Part shown: piece by piece, positions 1 to 8,840 of the stretch
How the letters are laid out: each line of letters opens with the position of its first letter
Numbering within the stretch: position 1 is the first letter of the stretch
Source: Ischnura elegans
Lineage: Eukaryota > Arthropoda > Insecta > Odonata > Coenagrionidae
DNA: 64,000 nt
Direction of reading: 5' to 3'
Assembly (NCBI RefSeq): GCF_921293095.1
Contig: NW_025791688.1
Location: 62,001-126,000 of the forward strand
Position numbers and translations under genes: made by a program
The notes under the pieces: model-generated
What the model was told of the DNA's origin: nothing
The model's input: the letters and a program-made list of their open reading frames with translations, nothing else
Database searches by the model: none

Positions 1-255
1 TATAGAAAAAACAGTTTCTTTCCCTTGCCTTAATTTGCGGGAGCTTTCCAGCCGGCTGGCGGCCAGGAAACAGGTTCCGTCGCCCGTAAGTAGGTCAGCT
101 AACGGTGAAACTCGAGCGCTGGGGCTAAAAATAGCCCTTACTGCCTGCCTCTCCGTACTCAGCAGCACGGGCTGCCAACCTTTGGGTGCTGAGACTTGCT
201 TTCTTGTTGGCTGCTTCCCGAAATCGATGTCGTGTTGCTCGTTTCTGCAGAACAT
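1..255 (-). CDS. Possible start of element D ORF2, cut by window edge
   Basis: An ATG at 255 (minus strand) opens a frame of 85 codons without a stop up to base 1. It begins 32 bp after the ORF1 stop codon, which is where ORF2 of a two-ORF LINE is expected. The visible peptide (starting MFCRNEQHDIDFG) shows no APE endonuclease motif, so it would have to be an N-terminal extension before the endonuclease, or the frame is fortuitous. I do not recognise it. Confidence 0.3.
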   Translation of the reverse strand, partial: MFCRNEQHDIDFGKQPTRKQVSAPKGWQPVLLSTERQAVRAIFSPSARVSPLADLLTGDGTCFLAASRLESSRKLRQGKETVFSI

Positions 256-286
256 ACTGCTGCAATCTGAAATAGAAAGGTTTATC

Positions 287-1738
287 TTAGGTTTCTTTGA
301 ATAAATTCGCCCTCCCCTCATTATATTGTTGTTCTTTCTTCCGTTTTGCAATTTGTGCTTTTCCGTCTTGCAGGGATCGTTCACGTGTCTTTGCACTTTT
401 GCTCCTTACTGTCGATCTCGACCTCCCTGGTCTTTCTATATCACTTTCCTCACTTTGTGTAGGGGTAGTCTTCAGGGTAAAGGGATCAGGGGCTAAAACA
501 AAACTACCACTGCCGGTACAGCTTGGTCTGATCTCTATCATGGACATCCAATCCGGGGAGCGTGACCCCACGGGCTGTTCAAGGCACGTGCTTCCAGTGT
601 CCGGGTTTTCTATTACCATCAGATCATCTTCGTCGTCAGTTTTGGTCGGCGATTGACACTGAGATATTTTTCCCTCGTTTTCACCAGTGTTACGGTCCTT
701 TGTTTGGGTCGGTTTCGCCTCCGGGGGAGGAGACTCCGTTTTCTTTTCTCCTCCGGTGTTGTCTTCTGAGGAGCCCCCCTCACCTGTAGATTTACGTCTA
801 TGTTTTTGTCCCCCTCGACTTCCCCTTTTCTTCTGAGGCGAAACGGAAATACTCTCGGCACTGTTGCCAACCGTATTCTCCGAGGTATTCTCATCTCCTC
901 GTTGTTCTTTTGTTTCCTCTTCTTGCGTTTCTTTCGGGCTGCTCTGGTCCCTCACCTCTTGGGTTTCGTCGCTTCCCCCTTTTTTTTCTCCCCCCTGGGC
1001 CCGCGATGTCTCACCCGTCGAGGTGCTGGCGACTTCACTCCCCCCCAGATTTTCTAAGTCGTTTTCCGCTCCCCTCGTAACCTCCTCTTCTATCTCGGTC
1101 TGCTCTCTGCCGATATTCGTGTCCTCTACCATCATCTCCTCTCCTCTTAGAGTCCGGGCATAGGATTGTCTGCCCCTGGTGAGTAGCAAGGGGCATGCTA
1201 TCCTCATATGTCCCGTATCTCCACATCGCGAGCATGTTGGTTTTTGGCCGGTGTAGAATATAGCCGCTCGGTACTTTGCTACTTGGATGTACGACGGAAT
1301 GTCCTTCTCCAATTCCATCTTAATACTTCTGCCCCCTGTGAAGGTACCCTCCAGGGTGTTCGGCCCCACCCATCTATTCATTTGGTAGTCTATAATTTTG
1401 CCATAAGGCTCTAGAGCCTTTACGACCTCTTCTTTGGGCACCTCCAGGTTTAACAAATGGACTTTTACAATGGTGGTCTTTTTGCTGGCCGAAGTGACCA
1501 GCACTTTATGGTTTTTCCAGGTCCTCCAAGTACCTCCTCTTAGCACCTCCTCCATTTTTTCTTCCGTTTTTACTTTCACAAAAATGGTCCTTCTTTGATT
1601 CGTTATTATTACCCCTACTGCTTCGTTGTTTTGGATCCCGAGCTCCGTCTTGATAAAGGCGTGGATCTCCAGGGGTCCAGGGGCGTCTTCATTCCGGTTG
1701 AATTCCAACACGAGGGTGTTCACTTTTGGATACTCCAT
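287..1738 (-). CDS. Element D ORF1, RNA-binding gag-like protein (483 aa)
   Basis: This is the ORF1 protein of the 5S-inserted LINE and probably coats the element RNA. Residues 1-95 and 92-165 look like two RRM-type folds (for example TIFVKVKTEEKMEEVL and TIVKVHLLNLEVPKEEVVKAL). A single CCHC zinc knuckle follows at residues 169-182 (CSRCGDTGHMRIAC), preceded by the segment FYTGQKPT, an arrangement I associate with Tx1-type ORF1 proteins. The remaining 300 residues are low-complexity, rich in E, K, S, T, G and Q with basic clusters such as QKKRGSRGGQKHRRK. The ATG at 1738 follows a 278-bp leader and the frame has no internal stop, so this copy may be young. It is not a host gene: it lies wholly inside the insertion. 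Confidence 0.75.
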   Translation of the reverse strand: MEYPKVNTLVLEFNRNEDAPGPLEIHAFIKTELGIQNNEAVGVIITNQRRTIFVKVKTEEKMEEVLRGGTWRTWKNHKVLVTSASKKTTIVKVHLLNLEVPKEEVVKALEPYGKIIDYQMNRWVGPNTLEGTFTGGRSIKMELEKDIPSYIQVAKYRAAIFYTGQKPTCSRCGDTGHMRIACPLLLTRGRQSYARTLRGEEMMVEDTNIGREQTEIEEEVTRGAENDLENLGGSEVASTSTGETSRAQGGEKKGGSDETQEVRDQSSPKETQEEETKEQRGDENTSENTVGNSAESISVSPQKKRGSRGGQKHRRKSTGEGGSSEDNTGGEKKTESPPPEAKPTQTKDRNTGENEGKISQCQSPTKTDDEDDLMVIENPDTGSTCLEQPVGSRSPDWMSMIEIRPSCTGSGSFVLAPDPFTLKTTPTQSEESDIERPGRSRSTVRSKSAKTRERSLQDGKAQIAKRKKEQQYNEGRANLFKET

Positions 1739-1891
1739 GATATTAAATCCAATTTGTCACTAAATTCGAAGAAATATGAAATTTCAAACAAAATTGAGAA
1801 CGCGCACGAGTCGCAATTCTCGTCTCACTCCCTCCCCTTCCCTCCCTCCACTCGGTTGTCGCCTCCCACTCCTGGGGAAACCAGTTTTTAC

Positions 1892-1939
1892 GGGAGCCTG
1901 AGTTCACGGCTCCCGGCGATCGCGGGTACGATCGCCGGG
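1892..1939 (-). other. Two hairpins in element D 5' UTR
   Basis: Two strong inverted repeats overlap near the 5' end of the element. Bases 1892-1898 pair with 1908-1914 (7 bp). Bases 1912-1922 pair with 1929-1939 (11 bp perfect, 6-nt loop CGGGTA). Because they share 1912-1914 they are mutually exclusive, which could act as a conformational switch in the leader RNA. Function is unknown. Confidence 0.5.
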
Positions 1940-2016
1940 GCTTAGACCGGTCGCCGAAATCCACGAAAAACAAAACACGCTCGGGAGCTCTCTCTCTATA
2001 CAACCTCTCGCCTCGC

Positions 2017-2042
2017 GTATTCAACGTGGTATGGCCGTTGGC
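2017..2042 (-). pseudogene. 5S rRNA gene fragment (nt 1-26) interrupted by element D
   Basis: These bases are identical to the first 26 nt of the intact 5S gene at 43365-43484, and the flanking upstream DNA also matches that copy at an offset of 41,442 bp. The rest of the gene, including the internal Pol III promoter boxes, is displaced by the element and would lie left of the window. The copy is therefore inactivated or, at best, drives a 5' stub joined to the element. Confidence 0.9.
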
Positions 2043-2913
2043 GAAGATATGTATGGCTTTTGAAGAATGTTATACTCATTCGGTGATTAGATTCGATAGT
2101 TCACTATCTGACTTTGTAACAATTTGGAGTTAAATGTCATACAGGAATGAAATTGAGCATCAACGGCGCATAAAAAATTTCCATTTCAAAAGTATCAGTT
2201 TCGGAAATGGATCTGTAAGAGTTAGTTTTCATAAATGTTGCGGAAAGGAAGACAGCTGAAGCGCGGACCTCCCGTGACAAAGTAGAGGCTTTCGAAGATG
2301 GATTACAATGGGCTGCCAACGTGGAATATGGAGTGAACTGAAAATGATGGAATAACGGACAAACGGTTTGACGTAAGAGAAACTGTCCCACCAGTTTTCT
2401 GAGTAACAAAGTGCCTTTCGTTGTCATAACAAGGAAATAACATTAACGATCGTCTCGTGCGGCTGCAAGTAGACAAAATTTGTACGCACTGGAAGGATTG
2501 TCATGCAACGAGGAACTGTGGAGACGTTACGGAGGACTTTACATATAGCGACAGTAGAAATTCATGTACGCGATAGAGGGAAAGGAGAAACATCTGCCAT
2601 GAAGATAAGGAAAGAGAAAATAATGTTGCATAAATTATTAATTTGTGGGAACATTGTATCTGTTACGCTCGTGGAAAAACGATTTTTGAACTTGAACATT
2701 TGAGAGAGCCCGGAGACACCGTCACACTTCGCTTTCACAATGCGACGGCAACAATCACAGACTGTTGGAATGAAATAACTGATGAATGATCAACAATCTG
2801 TTGCTATGGCAACCAAGGATTAATCATAAAAATTAGGACCTTCTGAGCACTGAAAATGAGATATGGACTACCGTTGTGAATTTTAAAGTGGAACTTCGTT
2901 TTTGTCGTTGAAG
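2043..2913. other. Spacer between 5S and H2B
   Basis: AT-rich spacer, nearly identical to 43485-44355 in the next unit. Short open frames here are preserved between units only because the whole spacer is homogenised, and none looks like a protein. The only recognisable site is an RFX-type X-box at 2800-2813. The first bases (2043-2075) are the 5S upstream region. Confidence 0.6.
2800..2813. promoter_or_regulatory. RFX X-box-like palindrome downstream of H2B
   Basis: GTTGCTATGGCAAC matches the RFX X-box consensus (two half sites, 2-nt spacer). It lies about 130 bp beyond the H2B 3' stem-loop. Related motifs occur between H2A and H4 (15574) and at 44242 in unit 2. Regulatory meaning is inference. 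Confidence 0.4.
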
Positions 2914-2926
2914 TAAGCAATGGAAA
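2914..2926 (-). promoter_or_regulatory. Histone downstream element of H2B
   Basis: On the minus strand this reads TTTCCATTGCTTA. Closely similar motifs lie 20-21 nt after the stem-loops of H4, H3 and H1 in this window. That constant spacing is what is expected of the U7 snRNA-binding histone downstream element used to cleave histone pre-mRNA. Here the gap to the stem-loop is 20 nt (2927-2946). Confidence 0.7.
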
Positions 2927-2946
2927 CATCACACTGAATGATGTAG

Positions 2947-2962
2947 GGCCCTAAAAAGGGCC
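2947..2962 (-). terminator. Histone 3' stem-loop of H2B
   Basis: Minus strand GGCCCTTTTTAGGGCC: a 6-bp stem with a four-base loop, the canonical SLBP-binding 3' end of replication-dependent histone mRNA. It begins 21 bp after the H2B stop codon. Confidence 0.9.
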
Positions 2963-2983
2963 GTTGGGGCGCTACCAAGTAAT

Positions 2984-3355
2984 TTACTTGGAGCTGGTGT
3001 ACTTGGTCACAGCCTTGGTGCCCTCAGACACGGCGTGCTTGGCCAGTTCACCGGGGAGCAGGAGCCTGACGGCGGTCTGCACCTCCCTGGAGGTGATGGT
3101 GGAGCGCTTGTTGTAGTGAGCGAGACGGGAAGCCTCGGCGGCGATCCTCTCGAAGATGTCGTTGACGAAGGAGTTCATGATGTTCATGGCCTTGGAGGAG
3201 ATACCGGTGTCAGGGTGGACCTGCTTCAACACCTTGTAGATGTAGATTGCGTAGCTCTCCTTCCTCCTGCGCTTCTTCTTCTTGTCTCCCTTGGAGATGT
3301 TCTTCTGGGCCTTGCCGGCCTTCTTGGCAGCCTTTCCGCTAGTCTTGGGTGGTAT
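2984..3355 (-). pseudogene. H2B: Histone H2B, unit 1, start codon lost (ATG to ATA)
   Basis: This encodes all 122 residues after the initiator of a normal insect H2B ([15 protein letters not shown]... to ...AVTKYTSSK), ending in an intact stem-loop. The initiation codon at 3355-3353 is ATA, where unit 2 has ATG. There is no in-frame ATG upstream before element A1; the frame extends to a GTG at 3403 inside the element. The next in-frame ATG is deep in the histone fold (the KAMNIMNSF segment). The gene also lies directly behind two family A retrotransposons that separate it from its promoter by about 11 kb. Both facts argue that it is dead. The rest of the protein is conserved, so loss of function is recent or masked by gene conversion. 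Confidence 0.85.
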
Positions 3356-3383
3356 GTTGGTATCAACGTTGCGTAGCAGCGAG

Positions 3384-3395
3384 ATGTATCTGAAA
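3384..3395 (-). repeat. Family A target-site duplication, 3' side of A1
   Basis: ATGTATCTGAAA on the plus strand (TTTCAGATACAT in the H2B sense). The same 12 bp occur between A1 and A2 (8907-8918), upstream of A2 (14444-14455) and beside A3 (44826-44837). This marks the target in the H2B 5' region, about 30 bp before the H2B start codon. Confidence 0.85.
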
Positions 3396-3412
3396 TTCAG
3401 CACTAAGTGGCC

Positions 3413-3459
3413 GCGCCGTAGGCGCGTTTGGGAACTGTTCCGGTGAGCCTAAGCTCACC
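3413..3459 (-). other. Terminal 3' UTR hairpins of element A1
   Basis: Two hairpins close the element. On the plus strand, 3413-3425 is GCGCC/GTA/GGCGC, and 3442-3459 is a 7-bp stem GGTGAGC/GCTCACC with loop CTAA. On the sense strand the first reads GCGCCTACGGCGC. Element C ends in a near match (GCGCCTTCGGCGC), preceded in both families by AGCT(C)ACCGG and ACA. They are candidates for the structure that the reverse transcriptase recognises. Confidence 0.6.
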
Positions 3460-3982
3460 CCAACCAGTCAGTTTACAAAAGATTATACTAAATGGCGTAA
3501 GTGTTCTGTTGCTAGTGTCGTGTTGTGTTTGCGAGAACGAGAAACTTACAACTAATACATGGATTGATTAAACAAAAAATTATTTACAAGGAATACAGCA
3601 TTTTGGAGTAACATTAGAATTTAATTGGTTACAGGATGAGATTAACAATTAACGATGAACATTCTATTTTGTGCTTATGGTTTTTTTTTTTCATTCTTTT
3701 TTATTAATGTTTTTTTTTTTTATATATCTCTTTTTTATCTCTTTTATTATTTTTTTTTTATTTTTTAATATGCATTTTAGTTAAGGTTTTTTTTTTGTTA
3801 CATTATCATTTTTTTTTTTAAATGCATATTCGTTTATTATTTTTTAAATGATTTTTTTTGTTTTATCATTATTCATTTTTTTTTTTAAGTGATAAGCACT
3901 TTTTTTCTTCGTGAATGTCAGTTATACAAAAATTACTAAGGCCTAACTTAGAATTAGAAGAAGGAAAAGACATAGAAAAGAC

Positions 3983-6685
3983 TCATAGAAGAGTGACTTG
4001 GAGAGGCAGTGTATGTGTCGTTGGGATGCTTGGATCATAGTCCCAGATGTGTTCGAGAAGAGTATTATTGGTGCCCTTTAGCCTGGATTTGAAATTTTGC
4101 GTTAACTGTGAGATGAATTCGTTCATTGAGGGGAGGTTGTGTGCTTTCAGTACATCAGACAAGGTTACCAACCGGGAGATTTTAAGGAGATGTCTTATTG
4201 ATTTGTTTTGGAATATTTCCAGTTTCTGACGGATCGTCCTGTTCTTAGCAAAGATTTCACAAGCATAAAGCACCACCGGTCGGACTATAGATTTATAGAT
4301 ACGGATCTGAGCGCTGTGGGAGAGAGCATTGGAGGGAGTGGAGAGACAAGAAATGGCTTGTCGGACGGCAATTGCTTTACCGGTGCAATATTTAAGGTGG
4401 GGAACGTAACTTAGTCTGCTGTCCAAGAGAATGCCGAGGAATTTGTGCGTGTTAGCTCTAGGTATTGCCTGATTGTTGAAGTGTGGAGATGTGGTTGTGT
4501 TAAATTTTTGTCGGAAAGAGAAATGGACGTGGGTGCTTTTGGTGGCGTTGATCTGAATTTTCCAATCAAGCGTCCATTTATGAAGGCGTTTCAGATGGAT
4601 ATTAATTTTGTGAACATTGACGTCGCCCTTACGGGAAGTGGCCGCGATAGCGGTGTCATCAGCATACATATGAATGGAAGTTTTCGGAGTTGATGGCATG
4701 TCGTTGACAAACAGAGTGAAGAGGAGAGGACTCAGCAATGAGCCCTGCGGAACGCCTGCTTCCATGGGCCTTAGTGAGGACAAAGTTTGCCCTTCGGCGA
4801 CTCGGAATTGTCTGTTGTTGAGGTATGAGATTAAGAAGAGGATGTCGGAGGGAGGGAAATTGAGGAGATGCAGTTTGTAGATTAGGCCTTTGTGCCATAC
4901 ACGGTCGAAGGCTCGTGCTACATCAAGGAAGACAGCGTCGGTAGAATATTTTCTGTTAAAGGAATGGCTGATTTTCTCCACCAGGCGGAGAATTTGATGG
5001 ATGGCGGACATTTTCCTCCGGAATCCAAGCTGTTCCGGGCGAATAATATTATTGGAAGTAGAGAAAGATTCAAGGCGGGAAAGAATGATTGATTCAAAGA
5101 CTTTGGAGAGGTTGGACAGAAGTGAAATGGGGCGGGAGTTTCCTGGGATTTTCGGGTCTTTGCCTGGTTTGGGAATGAGGATGATTTTAGCTTGCTTCCA
5201 TTTGCTGGGAAAATAGGGAAGGGAATAAGCTGAATTGAAGAGGTCGGAGAGAAGAGAGTTGAATTTAGGTATTCTGCTGGCAAATTTGAGTTGAAAGTTA
5301 GAAATTTGGTCAAGACCGGGGGCTTTTTTAGAAGGAAGAGCTGAGAGAATTTTGCAAACGGAAGATTGAGAACAGATGGGGAAGTAATTGGGAGGAGCAG
5401 GAAGGTTGTTGAAGAATCTATTAATTTCTCTTTCTTTGGGGGAAGAGGAGGTGTCAAAGGCCATGACTTTTTGTAGGTGGTCAGCTTGGATTTCTACTTT
5501 TCTGGTAGGATCAAAAATAAGACCGGAGTCTGTGGACAATGGAGGATGAGAAATTTTTTGTTTGTTTTTTAGCGCTCTAATAGTCCGCCAGATGGGGCAG
5601 GTGTTGGGGTCGTGAATATTCTCTGGATTGTTTTCGAACGTTAGTCTACCGACATGTTCTTCCCATTGATGTTGGCTAATTTTTTGTATTTCTTTTTTGA
5701 CAGAATTTGCCAGTTTGTTGTAGTTAGATTTGTCCGCCTTGTCATGAGAGTTTTGCCAGATTCGGCGGGCGGTATTGCGTTGTTTGATTAGTGAAACAAG
5801 AAAAGCAGGGAATCTGCGAGCATATTTAATTCTGGACGGGAAGGATTTCGTGGCTCTCTCCTTAGCTGAGATGAGAGCCGTGGTGATTGCATCGGATTGG
5901 GTTTCTATGGAATCAGGAGAAGGTATGTTAATGAAAGGGATATTATCTATTGATTTTTCCAGAATTGATGTGAATTTTTCCCAGTCGGTAACAGCAATAG
6001 TGCGTGGAGGACAGCGGTTTGCGGAGAGAGGAATGGAAAAGTGAAGAGGAAGGTGGTCGGAGGTAAAAGAGTAGATTACAGAAGGAGTGAAGTAGAAGGG
6101 AAGATTGAATGATAATCCGAAATCAATAACGTCACATGAACGTGGTGCGTAGTGAGTAGGTTGAAGAGGAGCTAGGATAGAGAAGTTTTTGTTCCGGATG
6201 AAGGAGTAAAGTAGTTTTCCGTCAGGGTTTGCACTATTGCTGTTCCAACTGGGATGTTTGCAGTTCCAGTCGCCGAAGAACAGGCCATTAGGGTAAATGT
6301 TGAACAGGCGCTCCAGAGAGTCAATGCTGAACCTTTGGGAGAGAAGGTGGTATACAGAGAAGATGTTTATAGGACCGGCGTTGGTGTGTATGGCAATACC
6401 TAGAGCTTCGAAAGTGTCTGGGTGCGGGGAGTTTAAGAGGGAATGGGAGAGGTTTTTGCGGACCAATACTGCTACTCCTCCTCCCCTTGTGATGCGGTCC
6501 AGTCTGTAAACGTGAAAGTGTTCATTGTTTAAGGATTGTTGTGGTGAAAGATGTGTTTCCTGTAATAAAATGATGTCTATGTTGTTGTCTATGCTATATT
6601 GGAAGAGTTCTTGTTTTTTAGCCAATATACCATTGCAATTCCAAGAGATTACGTTAAGCGTAGATCTATTGGTGTATGAGTTCAT
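3983..6685 (-). CDS. Element A1 ORF2: APE endonuclease and reverse transcriptase (900 aa)
   Basis: This is the polyprotein that nicks the target and copies element RNA at the site. The N-terminal apurinic-type endonuclease shows WNCNG (15-19), QETHL with the catalytic E at 43, GDWN (138-141) and TSDH (208-211). The reverse transcriptase follows: IPKPGKDPKIPGNSRPISLL (504-523), FLDVARAFD (D588), GVPQGSLLSP (644-653) and YADD (674-677). There is no RNase H domain, as in jockey-clade elements. The ATG at 6685 overlaps the ORF1 stop in ATGA, the termination-reinitiation arrangement known from several insect LINEs. It differs from the A2 protein by two residues (N432T, I619S). Confidence 0.92.
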   Translation of the reverse strand: MNSYTNRSTLNVISWNCNGILAKKQELFQYSIDNNIDIILLQETHLSPQQSLNNEHFHVYRLDRITRGGGVAVLVRKNLSHSLLNSPHPDTFEALGIAIHTNAGPINIFSVYHLLSQRFSIDSLERLFNIYPNGLFFGDWNCKHPSWNSNSANPDGKLLYSFIRNKNFSILAPLQPTHYAPRSCDVIDFGLSFNLPFYFTPSVIYSFTSDHLPLHFSIPLSANRCPPRTIAVTDWEKFTSILEKSIDNIPFINIPSPDSIETQSDAITTALISAKERATKSFPSRIKYARRFPAFLVSLIKQRNTARRIWQNSHDKADKSNYNKLANSVKKEIQKISQHQWEEHVGRLTFENNPENIHDPNTCPIWRTIRALKNKQKISHPPLSTDSGLIFDPTRKVEIQADHLQKVMAFDTSSSPKEREINRFFNNLPAPPNYFPICSQSSVCKILSALPSKKAPGLDQISNFQLKFASRIPKFNSLLSDLFNSAYSLPYFPSKWKQAKIILIPKPGKDPKIPGNSRPISLLSNLSKVFESIILSRLESFSTSNNIIRPEQLGFRRKMSAIHQILRLVEKISHSFNRKYSTDAVFLDVARAFDRVWHKGLIYKLHLLNFPPSDILFLISYLNNRQFRVAEGQTLSSLRPMEAGVPQGSLLSPLLFTLFVNDMPSTPKTSIHMYADDTAIAATSRKGDVNVHKINIHLKRLHKWTLDWKIQINATKSTHVHFSFRQKFNTTTSPHFNNQAIPRANTHKFLGILLDSRLSYVPHLKYCTGKAIAVRQAISCLSTPSNALSHSAQIRIYKSIVRPVVLYACEIFAKNRTIRQKLEIFQNKSIRHLLKISRLVTLSDVLKAHNLPSMNEFISQLTQNFKSRLKGTNNTLLEHIWDYDPSIPTTHTLPLQVTLL

Positions 6686-8295
6686 GGTTCGGTTTGGAGG
6701 AGCAACAGTTGGTTAAGGAGAAAGGTTTTCTTTTCGTTGACGGAGGTGAGAGCGGAGAGGTTGGAGGATATGCCGGAGAACCAGGACAAGAGATTCTGAT
6801 TTTCGGCGGAAGAGGGAGTGAGGGAAGGATTGGTATCGGTCTGTGGTTGAAGGGAAGGAAAGCCGGTTGTAAGCGCAGCTGAAAAGGACCTGGTAAGTGG
6901 AAGAGGTTGTGGTGCCGGGGTAGGTTGGGAGGCAGAGCGACGTGCAAGCATCGCGGCTTTGGCTGCTTTGATTTTGGGGCAGCCGCGGTAGCTAGCTGTG
7001 TGAGGTTCTCCGCAGTTGGCGCAGGTTGGCTGAGCGCCTTCAGGCTTGGTACACTCTGAGTGTGAGTGGTCTTGACCGCATTTTACGCATTTGGGCTGTA
7101 GAGAGCAGTGATTTTTAGTGTGACCAATGCCTTGGCAGCGGTAGCATTGGACAGGAATGGCAGGTTTTTTGTAATCTGAGATTTTAACTGATAAGCCGGC
7201 AAGGAAATGAACGTTGTGAAAAGCTTGAATATTAATGGAAGGGTCTGCTGTGACATGGCAAACTCTAGTAGGATATGGAGTTACTGAGGTGGTTCCCAGA
7301 CGACTTTGAGCCACGGAGGGCCTGGTTGAGGTTATTCTGCGGACAGACATGACTGGAAAACCTTGTTGTTTTAGTTCAGCAAGAACCTGTTCTGTGTCTA
7401 CTGAGGGAAGGATGCCACGGAGAGCAAATTCTCTGCGACGATTCTCAGGCAGCTGGTAAGTTCTAAAGGGAATATTTAAGTTGGTAAGGATTGATTTTAC
7501 TGACGTGAAATCGTTCACTGAATGACATTTTATTATTGCCGAGGTGGTGTTTGTGGCGTGGGAAATCGGAGGCGTTGAACAGGCTTTCAGAAGTTTGGGA
7601 TATAATTCAGTCCATTTGGACGTGTCCGCTACGTAGATAGGCGGAATTTTAACTTTTTTTTCTGGAGAAACTGGAATGGAATTTGATTGAGAGTCGTTGG
7701 AGGAGGGATTGTTTGAAACGGAAATGGAAGCGGAAACGGCTTCGTCGTCATTTGAGGAAAGAAGTTGATACCTGTTAGTAATTGCTATCGGAATATTTGC
7801 CGGAGAGTTCTTTTGTTTTTTCTGAATTTTGCTCCGGGTGACAGCAGGGGAAATGGCATTGGAATTATCCAGGCTATTACAAGGGGCGTTCGTAACCTGC
7901 GACTGACTGGTAGGGGTAGCTGAAGTTGATGGTTCTGAATTGGCTGATTTGTTTGGGATGACTGACTTTATTATGGCTTGATTTGCCTTGCGAGATTTAG
8001 TTCCGGAGTTGAATTGGGTGGTTGAGTGCGCATGGGTGACTGGGCACGGCGCTGGCGTCTTCGAAGTAGTTTTGGCAGGCGCTGCTACATTGGCGGAGGA
8101 CTTCTGGATGGCTGCCGTGCCTTTCCCATCTGCGATCTGCTGGAGTTTGGTAATGGTCCCCTTAAGGACCGCGGCGGCCTCAGTCCCATACAAAGCTGAC
8201 AGTCGTTGGATGTCCGCGATGAGACCAACCGTCCCGTTGACATCCGGCGCCGCCGACTCCGGCAGGGAATCGGCGACGACGGTTTTGGCCGCCAT
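6682..8295 (-). CDS. Element A1 ORF1: gag-like protein with three zinc knuckles (537 aa)
   Basis: This is the RNA-binding ORF1 protein of the jockey type. After a long S/T/P-rich N-terminal region comes a conserved block from about residue 220 (IYVADTSKWTELYPKLLKAC onward). Three cysteine knuckles follow at about 381-430: CYRCQGIGHTKNHC, CVKCGQDHSHSEC and CANCGEPHTASYRGC. The last ends in the ASYRGC signature typical of jockey, X and TART gag proteins. The block before the knuckles aligns along its length with ORF1 of element C, so the two families are related. The start ATG at 8295 is the first in frame after the stop-containing leader. Confidence 0.9.
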   Translation of the reverse strand: MAAKTVVADSLPESAAPDVNGTVGLIADIQRLSALYGTEAAAVLKGTITKLQQIADGKGTAAIQKSSANVAAPAKTTSKTPAPCPVTHAHSTTQFNSGTKSRKANQAIIKSVIPNKSANSEPSTSATPTSQSQVTNAPCNSLDNSNAISPAVTRSKIQKKQKNSPANIPIAITNRYQLLSSNDDEAVSASISVSNNPSSNDSQSNSIPVSPEKKVKIPPIYVADTSKWTELYPKLLKACSTPPISHATNTTSAIIKCHSVNDFTSVKSILTNLNIPFRTYQLPENRRREFALRGILPSVDTEQVLAELKQQGFPVMSVRRITSTRPSVAQSRLGTTSVTPYPTRVCHVTADPSINIQAFHNVHFLAGLSVKISDYKKPAIPVQCYRCQGIGHTKNHCSLQPKCVKCGQDHSHSECTKPEGAQPTCANCGEPHTASYRGCPKIKAAKAAMLARRSASQPTPAPQPLPLTRSFSAALTTGFPSLQPQTDTNPSLTPSSAENQNLLSWFSGISSNLSALTSVNEKKTFLLNQLLLLQTEP

Positions 8296-8840
8296 TGCGG
8301 CCTTGACGTTGAAGGGAGGGCAGGAGGGGGGCCTAATTCCCTGACGTGGGGACCCGGCCGTTTCCCCCGGGCGGTGCTATGAGCGATACTAGCGGCTCAG
8401 AATGCCCGGGGTAGCGGCCGAGAACGACCGGGGATGGTCACCTTGTGCAAGGGGGCGACACCCGGAGGTGAGAACCGCAGTGGCCGAGCTTGAAATTAGG
8501 AACAAACTCGGCCAGCCGCGGCCCCCCGGTTGGTCCCTAAAGGTGACGGAAGGGAATTTGAAGAGTCGTCAGTCGCTTGATGATTTTTGCTGACGAAGTC
8601 CAAAGTTGGCCCTCTTTAGGTCCTCGGGTCCTGTGTTGGTGGCGCTGCCTTCCCGTACGCTGACGCGGGTCGAATGGCAAGGCCTCCTCGCTTGCCGGGG
8701 GTTGGCCGGACGACGCTGAAGGCGTCCTCGACGGCCCGGGCGGCGGTTGACGCGCCTCAAGCGGTGACGCGTGTCCCTCGATGCCGATGAGGTCCCTCGT
8801 TGGCGGCGTGCCGCGTCTAAGGCACTAAGCTGTGACCAAG

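Larger units (their letters stand above)
1..2016 (-). mobile_element. Element D: 5S-targeted non-LTR retrotransposon, 5' part
   Basis: This is the 5' portion of a LINE read on the minus strand. It consists of about 278 bp of 5' UTR, a complete ORF1 (287-1738) and a further open frame that runs off the window edge. Its 5' junction falls exactly inside a 5S rRNA gene: the intact 5S of the next unit shows what sequence should follow, and here it is replaced after 5S nucleotide 26. Element and 5S have the same orientation. The ORF1 layout (two RRM-like blocks, then one CCHC knuckle, then a long acidic/basic tail) and the 5S target recall the Tx1-clade Mutsu elements described from fish. That family assignment is inference from memory. 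The reverse transcriptase and the 3' junction lie outside the window. Confidence 0.75.

Noticed and set aside
2984-3403. N-terminally extended H2B of 139 residues
   Set aside because: The upstream start at 3403 is GTG within element A1, not ATG. The added residues are element and leader sequence; unit 2 uses the normal ATG.
3660-3910. Microsatellite or independent poly(T) insertion
   Set aside because: It recurs at the same place in A1, A2 and A3 and is the A-rich part of the family A 3' UTR, located inside the terminal hairpins.
8606-8623. Histone-type stem-loop inside the family A 5' UTR (GGCCCTCTTTAGGTCC)
   Set aside because: It lies on the antisense strand of the element and has a mismatched stem, so it would not form a histone 3' end in the element RNA.
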